Source: an uncultured Chloroflexota bacterium (GTDB lineage Bacteria; Chloroflexota; Anaerolineae; Anaerolineales; Anaerolineaceae). From it: a DNA stretch of 6,502 nucleotides. The stretch is from contig CADBKS010000169.1 of NCBI GenBank assembly GCA_902795255.1, positions 1 to 6,502 on the forward strand, read 5' to 3'. Positions within the stretch are counted from its first letter, which is position 1. The number at the start of each line of letters is the position of its first letter. A program made the position numbers and the translations under genes. Below, one piece after another: positions 6,470 through 6,502 of the stretch. The notes below the pieces were generated by a model. The model had not been told where the DNA came from. It saw only the letters and a program-made list of their open reading frames with translations, and did no database searches.

Positions 6470-6496
6470 ATTATCCTGTTTCGGGAGGGTTGACAA
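6470..6496 (-). promoter_or_regulatory. Putative sigma-70-type promoter reading towards the candidate RNA and protease gene
   Basis: On the - strand, TTGTCA (6491-6496) matches the -35 consensus at 5 of 6 bases, and GATAAT (6470-6475) matches the -10 consensus at 5 of 6. The spacer is 15 bases, shorter than ideal. Transcription would begin near 6463, about 300 bases before the protease start codon. I saw no better promoter closer to that gene. Confidence 0.4.
6490..6495 (+). promoter_or_regulatory. Possible -35 box (TTGACA) of a divergent gene beyond the right edge
   Basis: A perfect TTGACA lies on the + strand seven bases before the window ends, overlapping the - strand -35-like box. A matching -10 would fall outside the window, so this is only a hint of a divergent transcript. 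Confidence 0.25.
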
Positions 6497-6502
6497 ACCT
6501 TC

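Noticed and set aside
6202..6471. 89-residue open frame on the - strand
   Set aside because: It runs through the inverted repeats and has a low-complexity Pro/Ala/Gly composition where the GC-rich hairpin lies. It has no SD and no recognisable domain. The nucleotide structure explains it better.

Overview
The window most resembles a gut- or rumen-type member of the Bacillota, probably a clostridium. This rests on a cytoplasmic GH13/GH78 glycosidase pair, purine-rich Shine-Dalgarno (SD) sites, and a secreted protease fused to a sortase whose active-site surroundings look clostridial. Chloroflexota (Anaerolineae) also carry LPxTG-plus-sortase fusions as far as I know, so they cannot be excluded. 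No taxonomic marker gene is present.

Region 1 (bases 1-3719, + strand) is the end of a carbohydrate-use operon. An alpha-glucosidase of the oligo-1,6-glucosidase type (GH13 subfamily 31) is open at the left edge and lacks about 30 N-terminal residues. It is followed closely by a complete alpha-L-rhamnosidase (GH78). Neither shows a secretion signal, although the first residues of the GH13 enzyme are missing. The pair probably splits imported rhamnose- and glucose-containing oligosaccharides in the cytoplasm. Their promoter and any transporter or regulator lie left of the window.

Region 2 (3720-3838) is a short convergent intergenic stretch. It holds a strong intrinsic terminator for the glycosidase operon and a second perfect stem-loop just beyond the stop codon of the opposing gene.

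Region 3 (3839-6163, - strand) is one gene for a 774-residue secreted protein. In order it has a signal peptide, a bacterial Ig-like domain, a propeptide-like segment, a subtilisin (S8) protease with a complete Asp/His/Ser triad, an LPRTGF sorting motif, and a complete sortase domain with His/Cys/Arg. Protease, sorting signal and sorting enzyme are therefore on one chain, and no transmembrane segment follows the motif. This is the most striking feature of the window and suggests a self-sorting, possibly self-cleaving, surface protease.

Region 4 (6164-6502) has no convincing protein gene. It holds nested inverted repeats, including a 20-bp GC-rich hairpin, bracketed by a possible closing helix. 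A promoter-like sequence on the - strand lies upstream. I read it as a candidate structured non-coding RNA (about 215 nt or longer) or a long structured leader of the protease gene. A raiA-type clostridial RNA is one candidate identity, untested. A TTGACA box on the + strand at the very right edge hints at a divergent gene beyond the window.
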